From RI-106 sp964496875 (GTDB lineage Bacteria > Cyanobacteriota > Vampirovibrionia > Obscuribacterales > Obscuribacteraceae), in NCBI GenBank assembly GCA_964496875.1, contig CAZCBH010000002.1:120185-184184 (forward strand): 64,000 nt of DNA, in the 5' to 3' direction. This document shows, in pieces, positions 25,601 through 33,760 of the stretch. Each line of letters opens with the position of its first letter. Position 1 is the stretch's first letter. The notes below the pieces were generated by a model. That model was not told the DNA's origin. It did not search any database and saw nothing but the letters and a program-made list of their open reading frames with translations. The position numbers and the translations under genes were made by a program.

Positions 25601-25746
25601 AGGATATTCACGGAAAGTTCGAGGTAAGAGATCTGGCATCCACAGTTGCTGAGGATCAATCCAGCTTGACAGCATACTCTCGTCCTTATCTCTTTTATGA
25701 TGAGGACGAGGAGTTTCCTCGTGATGCCGATGCCGGGATGGTTTAA
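22612..25746 (+). CDS. Large acidic DG-rich repeat protein
   Basis: This is a 1044-residue protein with no close family I can name. Residues 1-70 are acidic and flexible. The remainder is rich in short beta-strand repeats built around Asp-Gly turns: ADGRREVRFKEPGPEGV, VQFGADGEILSLDRDSEK, FGNDTHVELDRDVHGGI, LRVSGLDGRSYERSRLLPAG. They resemble the RHS/YD-type repeats of shell-forming proteins but lack the strict YDxxGR consensus. There is no signal peptide, membrane segment or obvious toxin tip. The region up to 25746 is a single unbroken frame. It could be a cytoplasmic scaffold or exported by a route without a cleaved signal; neither is shown. Confidence 0.72.
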   Translation: MAEDSKKELAPEVSASEGQDIQDSRDQLSERLISATDDSVEQPKSTSSVDVPEDIEASRLSLSDEAARSLKELFEEVKSGPFELSQEASSDTVAVANVLAQEMSELGVEFSGGSDHRGAFGKMIMGDNKESVIYQDGRGQAHLDGNQFDFDLSSADKIFDATRASVPVMAGSEGDSLKKANVDRIQLRADGIQKMELSGGDVLFRVPANPEGVNWIRDVGGENGDRSIIAYADGRREVRFKEPGPEGVLAVQFGADGEILSLDRDSEKSGGESAIYLGGDGFGSIKQTTDRESGVVVTEFANSDQGLKSITYNPASAESPYQIEFEPGRENPDLEQQIKSGQFKIPLSFHSEDGRPEGINLFPERWSSLENVDPATGQFMLGADGTLQFQERGEVVEKPLEIEGESAQFAFGNEKGELITDPETGYVSGIRFESGNRAGQEYALSYGEDGSLNRMIVRVPSEGGEGRLNQVSLTRQGDQSWLVEPAGAGIPGFESLKVADDGRLSGNIVVKPNGDIVYDAGDGFREAMRLNGNHDRYDLNSYERVRETAEGESATEYWDGYEWRQGAKQSNEDGTVTVSFSGEGKVSKIVRDAGVAEDGSRKDRVLVVRNDGTVYDADWGRQHMSRQSGDQKVELFNTGMRDENDKAVWMQGSPSENGEIVFKPENDRERLAIMEGRVPKSVSFHEGGEFTSVYANNTRVRSDRSGRASRIDFGNDTHVELDRDVHGGILRVSGLDGRSYERSRLLPAGENGRSRFRWNVVDGEDAEQKSIEASLILGQQGQISFTGDDNYSLSIEGSGMTVVRSGDKIERVLDAQGQLWMPETREDDSTEVWTVSSGDRSESFEGSLELNALSGRATVKGKDGKFRNLNPDGSTRTYNQEGVEIERSFPDGSVVARSELGYLSAIKSLNADGTLELREFVYEDGPDGQPHLKGVKLNGKPTEVVVDGHLRELKDAPSSPGQIKPENLGAYIDYDTASGMRIIKASLAPDDKTIRLEDIHGKFEVRDLASTVAEDQSSLTAYSRPYLFYDEDEEFPRDADAGMV

Positions 25747-25753
25747 TTTTAGC

Positions 25754-26335
25754 CTATGTTCTTAAGTGGCTTTTTGAAATCGATAGCACTAGATTCGGTA
25801 TCGCCCAGTAAAGGCTCTCGCCTAGCTTGAAAGCCGCGACCTCATCAGATGTCAGATCTATATAGACTTCTACGGTATCTGACTCTTTCTCTTTCGAGAG
25901 TTCGGGCAGATAGACTCGCCGCTTGACTATGCAGCGATAGGATTTTCCGTCTCTGCTCAAGAGCACTTCATAACGCTGCTCGTCGACGTCGACAATGTCA
26001 CCATTGCTGGTGTTGATTTTTACTTTTTCCAGCACCGGTTTAATCTCGTCTACCCTCATCTTAACGGGCTCAGAATAGTTGACGATTTGAGAATATCGAT
26101 CATAGGCATAGGACTCTTTATCGCCGCGAAAGGCTAGAGCGGCAAGACCGATAGGGACGCTGGCTGCTCCAGCGATATAGACTAGCTCTAGGGTGCCGGG
26201 TGGACCAAGATCCAGAAGGAAGAATATGAAGAGTATCGCTGCCAGACCAGAAACGATGGTAAGTCCGATCAGAACGAAGCTGCGTCCTTCTGAATCGATC
26301 GAATCTGGGTGGTAGTTTATCTTTCTTGCGGCCAT
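25754..26335 (-). CDS. Membrane protein of unknown function
   Basis: This is a 193-residue protein. Two hydrophobic segments (FVLIGLTIVSGLAAILFIFF and LELVYIAGAASVPIGLAALA) form a helical hairpin, and a soluble domain of about 120 residues follows (RYEVLLSRDGKSYRCIVKRR, then DTVEVYIDLTSDEVAAFKLG). No family was recognised. It is transcribed alone on the minus strand and converges on the large DG-rich gene with a 7-base gap. Confidence 0.6.
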   Translation of the reverse strand: MAARKINYHPDSIDSEGRSFVLIGLTIVSGLAAILFIFFLLDLGPPGTLELVYIAGAASVPIGLAALAFRGDKESYAYDRYSQIVNYSEPVKMRVDEIKPVLEKVKINTSNGDIVDVDEQRYEVLLSRDGKSYRCIVKRRVYLPELSKEKESDTVEVYIDLTSDEVAAFKLGESLYWAIPNLVLSISKSHLRT

Positions 26336-26413
26336 TGGGTCAATTATACTTCAAATTAGAGACTCAATCTGGGAAGATAGGGCTCTTCCACCGAGGGCAC
26401 AGAGCCAGTCGCC

Positions 26414-27475
26414 ATGATTACTTTGAAGCTTAGAAAAGTACCGGTCCTGTTTGTCCAGGGCTTCTCAAGAGAGGACACCAGGGCCATCGTCGATTTTGTT
26501 CACGAAGCGAATCAGATGGCGACCACTTTCAAAGATACCGTTCTCTTTATCGACACACCGGCGACACCCCATCTGGTCGAAGCGGTCGAGTGCTTGAAAA
26601 CCGAAGGGCTGAGAGTCGTGTTCAGGGATCATCACCGTGTCAGTGGTGAGTCCAACAATATTCGGGACGAGCAGAAGTTGAAAGCCACAGAGAAACTCGA
26701 GCGTCTGCTCGGAGAGGATTGTCTTATCACTTACCGACATCTTCATCCGGCTTGCAGCACCCTGGTAGAACCTGGAGAATTTGCCGACGCGCTCGCGATA
26801 ATCGCTGATCCCGATGCCGATGGTTTGACTGCGGCAATGAAAGCAGCGGGGATTCACTATCAGGAGTTGGATGATGATGCCGCCCTCCTTGACAGTGAGC
26901 CTGCCATGCAGGTCAAAGGCTCGAGTATCTCTCGGTTGCTAGCCCTGGGGCTTTCGACCCTGCCTTCCTATGATTCCGCTCGACCACGGGAGAGGGAGGC
27001 CTGTCAGCAGAGACTTTTTTCCGATTGGGTGCAGGCTGTCCAGGGCAACGATGAGGCTCTCCAGCGCCTGCAAGAGGCTGAGTCGATCTATGAAGCCGCC
27101 GTCAGAGTAGCGGGCGATCTGGCCAATAAAGCCAGATCTATTGCGCCGGGGGCTGTTCTGGTCGATGCCATCGAGAGCGATATTTTTGATATGGGCAGTC
27201 TCACCGAGCTGGTGGAGCGGGAGCCTGATAATCACATTCTGGTACTGGTCAAAGACAGAGGACCGATTGCCGCTCATTTCGGGGTGCAATACAGTCTTTC
27301 TGTATCGAGGCAGGCCAAGGACGACATCGACTTGAGAAGGCTATTGCCGGAGAATGTGGTGAACGATCCGACTTGTGGCGTTATCAGCAACGTCTCCTTT
27401 CTTCTGCATGTTTCAGAATCGGTCTGGAGAGATTATGTTTTGCCCGGTCTCAAAGGCGGAAAGCATCGCCTGTGA
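26414..27475 (+). CDS. DHH-superfamily phosphoesterase-like protein
   Basis: This 353-residue protein has DHH-phosphoesterase features. A short strand with Asp is VLFIDTPATP (44-53, motif II-like), and the signature is VVFRDHH (68-74). A further acidic site is ALAIIADPDADGLTAAM (126-142). In standard DHH enzymes the DxDxDG motif I comes before DHH; here a DPDADG stretch comes about 58 residues after it, which is odd. The C-terminal part has a DHHA1-like end (RGPIAAHFGVQYSLSVSRQA, then VISNVSFLLHV) instead of the usual GGH. A nuclease or nucleotide phosphatase role is inferred; activity is uncertain given the motif order. Confidence 0.65.
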   Translation: MITLKLRKVPVLFVQGFSREDTRAIVDFVHEANQMATTFKDTVLFIDTPATPHLVEAVECLKTEGLRVVFRDHHRVSGESNNIRDEQKLKATEKLERLLGEDCLITYRHLHPACSTLVEPGEFADALAIIADPDADGLTAAMKAAGIHYQELDDDAALLDSEPAMQVKGSSISRLLALGLSTLPSYDSARPREREACQQRLFSDWVQAVQGNDEALQRLQEAESIYEAAVRVAGDLANKARSIAPGAVLVDAIESDIFDMGSLTELVEREPDNHILVLVKDRGPIAAHFGVQYSLSVSRQAKDDIDLRRLLPENVVNDPTCGVISNVSFLLHVSESVWRDYVLPGLKGGKHRL

Positions 27476-27551
27476 GTAGTGATTTCTCTTCTCTGATTCG
27501 ATTTGATAGAATCTCCAGGAGGAGACAGATTTAGAAGGTTCGGAGCTTTTC

Positions 27552-28232
27552 GTGGCTAAGGTTTTGGTAGTTGAGGACAATGCAGAGCTCATCGAAATGT
27601 TGCGAGCCCTGCTCGAGCACGAAAATCATCTTGTGGAGACCTTGAGCGATGGTACCGAAGCCGGTTACGCTCTCAAGCTGGACAAATTCGACCTGATCAT
27701 TCTCGACTGGGAGTTGCCGGGCAAGCACGGGGTGGATCTCTGTCGCGAATTTCGCTCCGGCGGTGGTGATACTCCGATTTTGATTCTTACCGGAAGGCGC
27801 GAAATAGAAGATAAGGAGACCGGTTTCGATTCCGGAGCCGATGACTATCTGACCAAACCCTTTCATCCCAGAGAACTTATTTCGAGGGTCAAAGCTTTGC
27901 TTAGAAGAGCTGCCGGTCAGATCGAACTCGACACGCTTCGGGCTTGCGATCTCGAACTGAGTCCTTCCAGGCATGTGGTGGCAAGAGCCGGGGTAGAGCT
28001 CAGTCTCCTGCCGAGGGAGTTCAGCCTTTTGGAGTTTCTACTGCGGCATCCGAATCAGGTTTTCAGCAACGAAGCCCTATTAGAAAGGGTCTGGCAGTCC
28101 GATTCGGAAGCCACTGCCGAAGCTGTGAAGAGCACCATGAAAAGGCTGCGTAAGAAGGTGGATGGTGATTCCGACACTAAGATAATTCATACCGTCCATG
28201 GTGTCGGCTACATACTCAAAAACTCCGGCTGA
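27552..28232 (+). CDS. OmpR/PhoB-family response regulator
   Basis: This 226-residue two-domain regulator has a full receiver: VLVVEDNAELIEML at the N-terminus, the phosphoacceptor in LIILDWELPGKHG, and Lys in DDYLTKPFHPREL. The C-terminal winged helix of OmpR type has LLPREFSLLEFLLRHPNQVF and VKSTMKRLRKKVDGD, ending HTVHGVGYIL. Start is GTG at 27552. The kinase gene follows after 15 bases, so the two form a cognate operon. Confidence 0.95.
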   Translation: MAKVLVVEDNAELIEMLRALLEHENHLVETLSDGTEAGYALKLDKFDLIILDWELPGKHGVDLCREFRSGGGDTPILILTGRREIEDKETGFDSGADDYLTKPFHPRELISRVKALLRRAAGQIELDTLRACDLELSPSRHVVARAGVELSLLPREFSLLEFLLRHPNQVFSNEALLERVWQSDSEATAEAVKSTMKRLRKKVDGDSDTKIIHTVHGVGYILKNSG

Positions 28233-28247
28233 GGAAGAATTAGACTT

Positions 28248-30359
28248 TTGAAAATCGTCTATAAAGGTCTTGCTTTGATGATTTCGATTCTGGCGGTACA
28301 GCTGGGATTTGTTTTTGCTCTGCTCAATCTCCTGGATCAAGCAGAGCGAACCGCCGCCCGGGAAGCGCAAGCTAAATTGATTGTCGGTCATACTAATAAA
28401 CTGATGCACACTTATTATGACGCCGCCAATACGCTCAAGAGCTATTTCCTCTCCAGGGACGATAGCACGAGAGCCCAGTATGAAGCTGTCATGAATAAAG
28501 TACCTCTGGAGTTGAATTGGCTTTCCAACAATCTGGAGGGTAATCCGGAAGCAAGAGCCAGCCTGGAGGCGATCAGAAAAAAATCGGATCAGATCCTGGC
28601 TATTTTGAAAAAAGCGAAGCGCACCGCCGATGAGGAGAGTGTGATCGCCGCTATTCCCAGATTGGCAGAGTTTCGAGCAGAGATTCAACCTCTTTTTGAC
28701 GGACTGGTTGTTGATGCCGACAAGTTGATCAAACGTCAGGAGAAGATCCTGGAAGATAACCCCGCTACCCAGGCTAAGGAGAGAGCCGGGATTCGCAACA
28801 TTCTCTACATCGGTCTTGCCTCCAATCTTGGTATCGCCATATTCATCGCTTTCTATTTCTTCGCCAATATAGTGTCGCGAGTTGACATTCTAATGGACAA
28901 TACTCGCCGTCTTTCGAAGGGGGAGCCGTTACGGGGTCGCTTGAAAGCCGCTGACGAGCTGGGTGAGTTGGACCGAGTCTTTCATGAGATGGCTGCCGCT
29001 CTTTCTGAAGCTCGGCGCAAGGAGAGGGCTATCTTCGATAATGCGCTCGATGTTATCTGTGCTATCGATAGCCAGGGACGGTTTCAGGAGGTCAGTCCAG
29101 CCAGCAGCTCCGTATGGGGCTATGAGCCGCATTCTCTGTCCGGATCCGAGCTGAAGGATATTGTCGCCGAAGATCAAAGAGCAGAGTTGGCTCTGTGTTT
29201 TGATGCGGCTAGAACAGGTAGTCTTGCCGGACCATTCGAGGCTTCTGTTCTGGCAGCAGGTGGCGAGAACGTTATCGAGACTCTCTGGACAATACAATGG
29301 AATGAGGAAGACAGTTCCTTCTATTGTGTCGCCCACGATATCACCGATCGTAAGAGGGTGGAATCTAGAATAAGAGCAGTGATAGAGATGCTGCCGGTCG
29401 GAATAGCCTTAGCACATCCTGACGGCACTATCGAGTATGTCAATCCAAAGCTCTGTGAGATCTTCTGTTACGATCCCTATCAATTCGATGGAATGCATCT
29501 TAGTGATCTTTATGATGATACCGAGGGTGAGGACACCGGATTGAAAGAGACACGTGCCAGGCGGGCCGGCGCAATTGAATTTCCGGCGGAAGTATCCTGC
29601 GTCTCTTACGACACTCACGAGGGTGTGCGCCAGCTTGTGGTGGTGATTGACGTGACTGAAAAGTTCGAGTTGCTGCGCCTGCGGCGTTCCTTTGTTTCGA
29701 TGGTCAGTCATGAACTGCGCACGCCTTTGACATCGGTACAGTCTTTTTTAGGGATGTTGACCATGGGCATTTATGGGGATCTTCCCGAGCAGGTCACAAG
29801 GCTCGGCGCCAGCGCAGAGCGCAGCACAAAGCAGTTGATCCGTCTGATCAACGATTTGCTCGACGTAGAAAAGATGGAGCAAGGACGCCTCGAGATGAAG
29901 ATAGAGGCTGCTAATGGAAGTGACGTGTTACAAGCTGCCCTTGAAGCGGTGGAGGCTTTTGCCGACCGCTATGAAGTCGAGATCGTTTCTTCGGTGGAGA
30001 ATATGCAGTTTCCCTGCGATCGAGATAGAGTTTCCCAGGTTCTTATCAATCTGATTTCCAATGCGGTCAAGTTCTCTGACCGAGGCTCTTCTGTTCATGT
30101 TCGAGGCAGTCGCACTTCAGATCACGTGCGCTTCGAAGTAGAGGACAGTGGTCGAGGGATTCCCGCACCCTATCTCTCTGTGGTTTTCGAGAGGTTTCAG
30201 CAGGTCGATGAAAGCGACGCCAGAGAGAAAGGAGGTTCAGGGCTGGGCCTTGCTATTTGCAAAGTGATTGTCGAAAGTCATGGTGGCACCATCGGTGTGG
30301 AGAGCGAAGAGGGTAAGGGCAGCCTCTTCTGGTTTACCTTGCCAGCCTCGGAGAATTGA
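28248..30359 (+). CDS. Membrane sensor histidine kinase (CHASE3-like, HAMP, two PAS)
   Basis: This is a 703-residue kinase. A first transmembrane helix (about 7-28) and a second (about 185-208) flank a roughly 155-residue helical sensing domain with the CHASE3-like layout (LKSYFLSRDDSTRAQYEAVM). HAMP follows (RVDILMDNTRRLSKGEPLRG), then two PAS domains (IFDNALDVICAIDSQGRFQE and EMLPVGIALAHPDGTIEYVN). The HisKA box is FVSMVSHELRTPLTSVQSF. The ATP domain has NLISNAVKFSDRG, DSGRGIP and GGSGLGLAICK. Start is TTG at 28248, 15 bases after the regulator stop. Confidence 0.94.
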   Translation: MKIVYKGLALMISILAVQLGFVFALLNLLDQAERTAAREAQAKLIVGHTNKLMHTYYDAANTLKSYFLSRDDSTRAQYEAVMNKVPLELNWLSNNLEGNPEARASLEAIRKKSDQILAILKKAKRTADEESVIAAIPRLAEFRAEIQPLFDGLVVDADKLIKRQEKILEDNPATQAKERAGIRNILYIGLASNLGIAIFIAFYFFANIVSRVDILMDNTRRLSKGEPLRGRLKAADELGELDRVFHEMAAALSEARRKERAIFDNALDVICAIDSQGRFQEVSPASSSVWGYEPHSLSGSELKDIVAEDQRAELALCFDAARTGSLAGPFEASVLAAGGENVIETLWTIQWNEEDSSFYCVAHDITDRKRVESRIRAVIEMLPVGIALAHPDGTIEYVNPKLCEIFCYDPYQFDGMHLSDLYDDTEGEDTGLKETRARRAGAIEFPAEVSCVSYDTHEGVRQLVVVIDVTEKFELLRLRRSFVSMVSHELRTPLTSVQSFLGMLTMGIYGDLPEQVTRLGASAERSTKQLIRLINDLLDVEKMEQGRLEMKIEAANGSDVLQAALEAVEAFADRYEVEIVSSVENMQFPCDRDRVSQVLINLISNAVKFSDRGSSVHVRGSRTSDHVRFEVEDSGRGIPAPYLSVVFERFQQVDESDAREKGGSGLGLAICKVIVESHGGTIGVESEEGKGSLFWFTLPASEN

Positions 30360-30392
30360 TTGTAAAATGAGTTCTTGTTGGAAGTCATAAAT

Positions 30393-31994
30393 ATGTTTGA
30401 AGAATTCGAGCAAGCTTTAGTACACATAGAAGATGAAGAAGCCGCCGAGCTGGAGAAGCTTATTCAAGCCGAGCCCGGTCTTTTGGGTTTTGTTCATGAA
30501 GACGCCTCCCTTCTGCATCATGCAGCCGCTGCCGGCTCTCTTTCCGTGCTCGAGGTGCTTCTGGAGAATGGCGCCAATCCTGATGGACCGGAGTCATGCT
30601 CGTCTACACCGTTGCACTGGGCTGCCGGTCTCAATCTTGTCGATGTGTTGAAACAGCTCATAGAATTCGGTGCCGACCCTAAAAGAGTCGATGATAATGG
30701 GGACGGAGGCACTGCCCTGGTGCACGCGCTTTTCTACGGACATAGTGAGGCCGCTGATCTTCTAGCATCCAGGATGATTGTTCCATCTAACTTGCGGGTT
30801 GCCGCCGGTTTGGGGCGAATCGACTTGATGGAGCTATTTTTCGATGAGCTGTGCAATCTCACCGATGATGCCGGCAAGCATCGAGAGTGGTACCGGGCCA
30901 ATGAAGAGTTCCCTGAAAGACCGACTCGAGAGGATTCCCAGGAGATTCTTGACGAAGCTCTTTGCTACGCATGTTTCAATAACCGGATGGAAGCGGCTCG
31001 TTTTTTGCTCGAGCGTGGCGCCAATCCGAACGCCAGGCCTTTTTACGCTAGTGCTCTGCATTTTGCCGTCGCCAAGGATAATATCGAGCTGGTCGACATT
31101 TTAATGGAGGCCGGCGCCGATCTGTTTATCGAGGACGATATTCATCGAAGTACTCCCCAGGGTTGGGCAGAATGGGGCTGCCAGAACAGGATGTCCGACT
31201 ATCTTCTGTCGATTATGGCTGATTCTGATCTTGTTCATTCAGTCGCCAGTGGTGATTCGAGTAAGGTGCAAACGCTCATTTCCCGTAGCTCCAAGCGGGA
31301 GCTGATGGGAGAGAAGGGTAAACAAGCACTTCTAGAGGCGATTGAGTCAGGTAACGAAGAGATTGAGAAACTCTTGAGAGAGGGCGGCGCACGCCTTTGT
31401 CTCAGCAGTGCAGCGGCTATAGGTTCGATAGAAGATGTCGAGTATCTTATCGGCCAGGGCATGAGTCCTAATTCCACCATGACGGTTTCGGTTCCCGTAC
31501 CCGGGTCCCATGCGGTAGACAAAGAGATCTCCGCCTTGCTTCTGGCTGCCGTGAATCGTCATGAGCGCGTATGCCGTAAGCTGATAGGTGCCGGTGCCAA
31601 GGTCGACTTATATGTGGCGGCAGCACTGAATATGGTATCGGAAGTCCAGACCTATATCGATGGCGGCATGGACATAGATGCTCCGGATCAGTTCGGTCGA
31701 ACCGCTTTGCACCGAGCTATCCAGGGAGATGCTGTCGATGTTGTTCGTTTTCTGCTGGAAAGAGGAGCTGATCCGGAGAGAAGCGCCGACTTCTTCAGTT
31801 ATGGTCCTCGTGCCCTGCATATAGCTGCTCAGGCTGGGGCTTCTCGAGAGATAGTAGAGCTCCTGATCGCATCCGGTGTGGATCTGAACGGGTCTTCCAA
31901 TCTGGGTACCCCTCTTGAGTGTGCGCTGCGAGAGAATCAGGATGAGACTGCCGTGATTCTGAAAGAGTTTGGAGCCGAGCCGGAAGAGAAATGA
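30393..31994 (+). CDS. Ankyrin-repeat protein
   Basis: This 533-residue soluble protein consists almost wholly of ankyrin repeats. Clear ones are SLLHHAAAAGSLSVLEVLLE, STPLHWAAGLNLVDVLKQLI, SALHFAVAKDNIELVDILME, RTALHRAIQGDAVDVVRFLL and RALHIAAQAGASREIVELLI, with more degenerate units between. No signal peptide or enzymatic domain is seen. ATG at 30393 is chosen because GGAAGT precedes it. It follows the kinase gene by 33 bases, so it may be in the same operon and modulate or scaffold that two-component system. Confidence 0.9.
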   Translation: MFEEFEQALVHIEDEEAAELEKLIQAEPGLLGFVHEDASLLHHAAAAGSLSVLEVLLENGANPDGPESCSSTPLHWAAGLNLVDVLKQLIEFGADPKRVDDNGDGGTALVHALFYGHSEAADLLASRMIVPSNLRVAAGLGRIDLMELFFDELCNLTDDAGKHREWYRANEEFPERPTREDSQEILDEALCYACFNNRMEAARFLLERGANPNARPFYASALHFAVAKDNIELVDILMEAGADLFIEDDIHRSTPQGWAEWGCQNRMSDYLLSIMADSDLVHSVASGDSSKVQTLISRSSKRELMGEKGKQALLEAIESGNEEIEKLLREGGARLCLSSAAAIGSIEDVEYLIGQGMSPNSTMTVSVPVPGSHAVDKEISALLLAAVNRHERVCRKLIGAGAKVDLYVAAALNMVSEVQTYIDGGMDIDAPDQFGRTALHRAIQGDAVDVVRFLLERGADPERSADFFSYGPRALHIAAQAGASREIVELLIASGVDLNGSSNLGTPLECALRENQDETAVILKEFGAEPEEK

Positions 31995-32071
31995 ATCGTC
32001 ATTTATAGCTGATTGAAACTTGGGCAAATTAGAGCGATGGTCGTTGGATGGTGCTCGAGGACGCAGGCTGG

Positions 32072-32518
32072 TCAGGGGTGGATATGGCTACGGTGGGCGA
32101 TAAGTAACTTTAGAATTACTTCTCTTGCCAGCCCCCATTCTTCTTCGCTAACAGGCTCCAGGAACTCTCGATAGACTCGCTGGACTCTGCGGGTGGCTCT
32201 TGCCAAAGCTGCTTTTCCTTTCGGTTTAAGGTAGAGCATATTTACCCGCTTGTCCTCTTTTGACTTATCCTTATATAGGTATTCTCTTCTTTCAAGACTG
32301 TCGACGATGGCGGTTACAGAAGTCCGGTCTATCCCGAATTGTTCCTGAAAACTATGCTGGGGCATCGGTCCTGATACTGCCAGGATCCTGAGCAGACCGT
32401 ACTCATGGGACATGAGATTCAGCGGTTTGAGGGCCTCTTCAACATGTTTGCGAAGAATTTTGGTGGTCTGTGCCAGTAAAAAACCTGGGCTGTTGGCAAA
32501 TTCTTCCGGAATGTCCAT
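32072..32518 (-). CDS. MarR-family transcriptional regulator
   Basis: This is a 148-residue winged-helix repressor of MarR type. The helix-turn-helix core is LNLMSHEYGLLRILAVSG followed by QHSFQEQFGIDRTSVTAIVD, the wing is SLERREYLYKDKSKEDKRVN, and the dimerising C-terminal helices follow. Length is normal. It is divergent from the secreted-protein genes at 32712 and 33083 and may control them or itself through the 190-base intergenic region. The ligand is unknown. Confidence 0.92.
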   Translation of the reverse strand: MDIPEEFANSPGFLLAQTTKILRKHVEEALKPLNLMSHEYGLLRILAVSGPMPQHSFQEQFGIDRTSVTAIVDSLERREYLYKDKSKEDKRVNMLYLKPKGKAALARATRRVQRVYREFLEPVSEEEWGLAREVILKLLIAHRSHIHP

Positions 32519-32566
32519 CGAAATCTGGTTCTTGTTCGGATAGCCATGAAACTACTTGCTATTCCT

Positions 32567-32579
32567 GAGTATTTTACTC
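32567..32579. promoter_or_regulatory. Short palindrome upstream of marR-like gene (possible operator)
   Basis: A GAGTA/TACTC inverted repeat with a TTT centre lies 49 bases upstream of the MarR-type start codon, in the divergent intergenic region. MarR proteins bind short palindromes next to their own promoters, so this is a plausible but weak operator candidate; five-base arms can occur by chance. Confidence 0.22.
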
Positions 32580-32711
32580 TAAAAGCCAAGTAGAGATTGT
32601 GTTCCCTGGCTGAAATTAAAATTGATTAATGAAGTGAAATTGAACTTTTTTGCTGTTCCGGCGTCTTGAAAGAGAGTTGGTGATTGAAATATTTTGGAGG
32701 CACTTAAACCA

Positions 32712-33044
32712 ATGAAATCAAAAACTCTGGCGTTTTTAGCCGCAGGACTCGCTTTGTCCGCATTCACCTGGATTTCACCCGCCCCTGCAGAAGCCCAAGT
32801 ATGCAATCAGAATTCGAATCTGAACTCTTATAGTCCGAATTCCAATCGCAGAGACTTCCATCGCAATCGGAAAGCTGTCAGAAAGCATTTGAAAAGGGCT
32901 TACAGAAACAATGTGAATGCATACACCGGTGTGGTCAATCCGTCCTATTTTGTTCCGGCCAATCAGAACCTATACGGTAACCTGGTCAATCCCTATTACA
33001 CGAACAACAACGGACTCGTTCGCAACGTACTGAACTGGTTCTAG
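32712..33044 (+). CDS. Small secreted Asn-rich protein
   Basis: This 110-residue exported protein has a signal peptide MKSKTLAFLAAGLALSAFTW with a likely cut after APAEA (about residue 28). The mature 80 residues are basic and very rich in Asn, Tyr and Arg (QNSNLNSYSPNSNRRDFHRN; NPYYTNNNGLVRN), with one Cys. No family is recognised. GGAGG at 32696-32700 precedes the ATG. It stands 38 bases before the Spy-like gene, and both are probably one transcript. Confidence 0.75.
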   Translation: MKSKTLAFLAAGLALSAFTWISPAPAEAQVCNQNSNLNSYSPNSNRRDFHRNRKAVRKHLKRAYRNNVNAYTGVVNPSYFVPANQNLYGNLVNPYYTNNNGLVRNVLNWF

Positions 33045-33082
33045 CTATAGAACCACATGGAATCTATCTTAGGAGAATAAAA

Positions 33083-33694
33083 ATGAATAAAAGAAACCTG
33101 GCTCTTCTGTCCGCTATCGGATTTGCTCTTTCCGGATCTGCACTGTCGCCGGTATCAGCGGCCGATTCCAATCCGGAAACCATCGCCAAGCTTCCTCCCG
33201 GTGCGTGTGCGCCTGGCAAGTCCTGTTCCGGCGGCAAGAAGTTTGATCTGACAGACGATCAGCTCGAGAAGTTGAGCGGACTGAAGAACAAGATGAGAGA
33301 GGCAAGCGGTCCCAAGTACCTGGAATTGAAGAAACTGAAAACCGACTTGAGAGACAAACTCACCAAGTCAGAAGTCGATAAGGGCGAGCTACTCGCTATC
33401 CAGGCAAAGATAAACGATCTCAAGGCATCTCTCGCCAATGATCGCATCGCTTTCATGGCGGATGCTTCCACAGTCTTCACTGCTGAACAGAAAGAGAAGA
33501 TGAGACGAAGAATGCTTATGAAGAATGTGATGGGTATGCATCACGACGGCAAGCGCTTTCATGGAAAGGGAACCCACGGAAAAGGCTTCCATGGCAAAGG
33601 CTTCAAGCACATGAAAGGTGATGTCGGCCCTGGTGCCGAAAGTGGTGTAACCTCAGAAGCATCGGTCTCCGAGAGCGGAGAAGAGCTAAGCTAG
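33083..33694 (+). CDS. Spy/CpxP-like periplasmic protein with His/Gly-rich tail
   Basis: This is a 203-residue exported protein. The signal peptide is LALLSAIGFALSGSALSPVSA. The middle is the helical Spy/CpxP/ZraP-type LTxxQ region: FDLTDDQLEKLSGLKNKMRE, a long charged hairpin, then DASTVFTAEQKEKMRRRMLM. Members act as periplasmic chaperones or metal sensors. The C-terminus has a run of HGKG units (HGKGTHGKGFHGKGFKHMKG, about 155-175) that could bind metal ions, then a Ser/Glu tail. A CAPGKSC pair of Cys lies near the mature N-terminus. AGGAGA precedes the ATG at 33083. A strong terminator follows at 33723. Confidence 0.8.
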   Translation: MNKRNLALLSAIGFALSGSALSPVSAADSNPETIAKLPPGACAPGKSCSGGKKFDLTDDQLEKLSGLKNKMREASGPKYLELKKLKTDLRDKLTKSEVDKGELLAIQAKINDLKASLANDRIAFMADASTVFTAEQKEKMRRRMLMKNVMGMHHDGKRFHGKGTHGKGFHGKGFKHMKGDVGPGAESGVTSEASVSESGEELS

Positions 33695-33722
33695 AAGTAG
33701 CGTAGGCAGGAAGATCGGATCT

Positions 33723-33753
33723 AAGATCGAATTCTAGAAGATTCGATCTTTTT
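33723..33753. terminator. Rho-independent terminator between convergent genes
   Basis: There is a 10-bp perfect stem, AAGATCGAAT/ATTCGATCTT (33723-33732 with 33741-33750), an 8-base loop and a T run on the plus strand; the A-rich start of the stem gives a T tract on the minus strand too. It lies 29 bases after the Spy-like stop and 8 bases before the stop of the minus-strand glycosyltransferase, so it probably serves both directions. Confidence 0.85.
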
Positions 33754-33760
33754 GCTAGCC

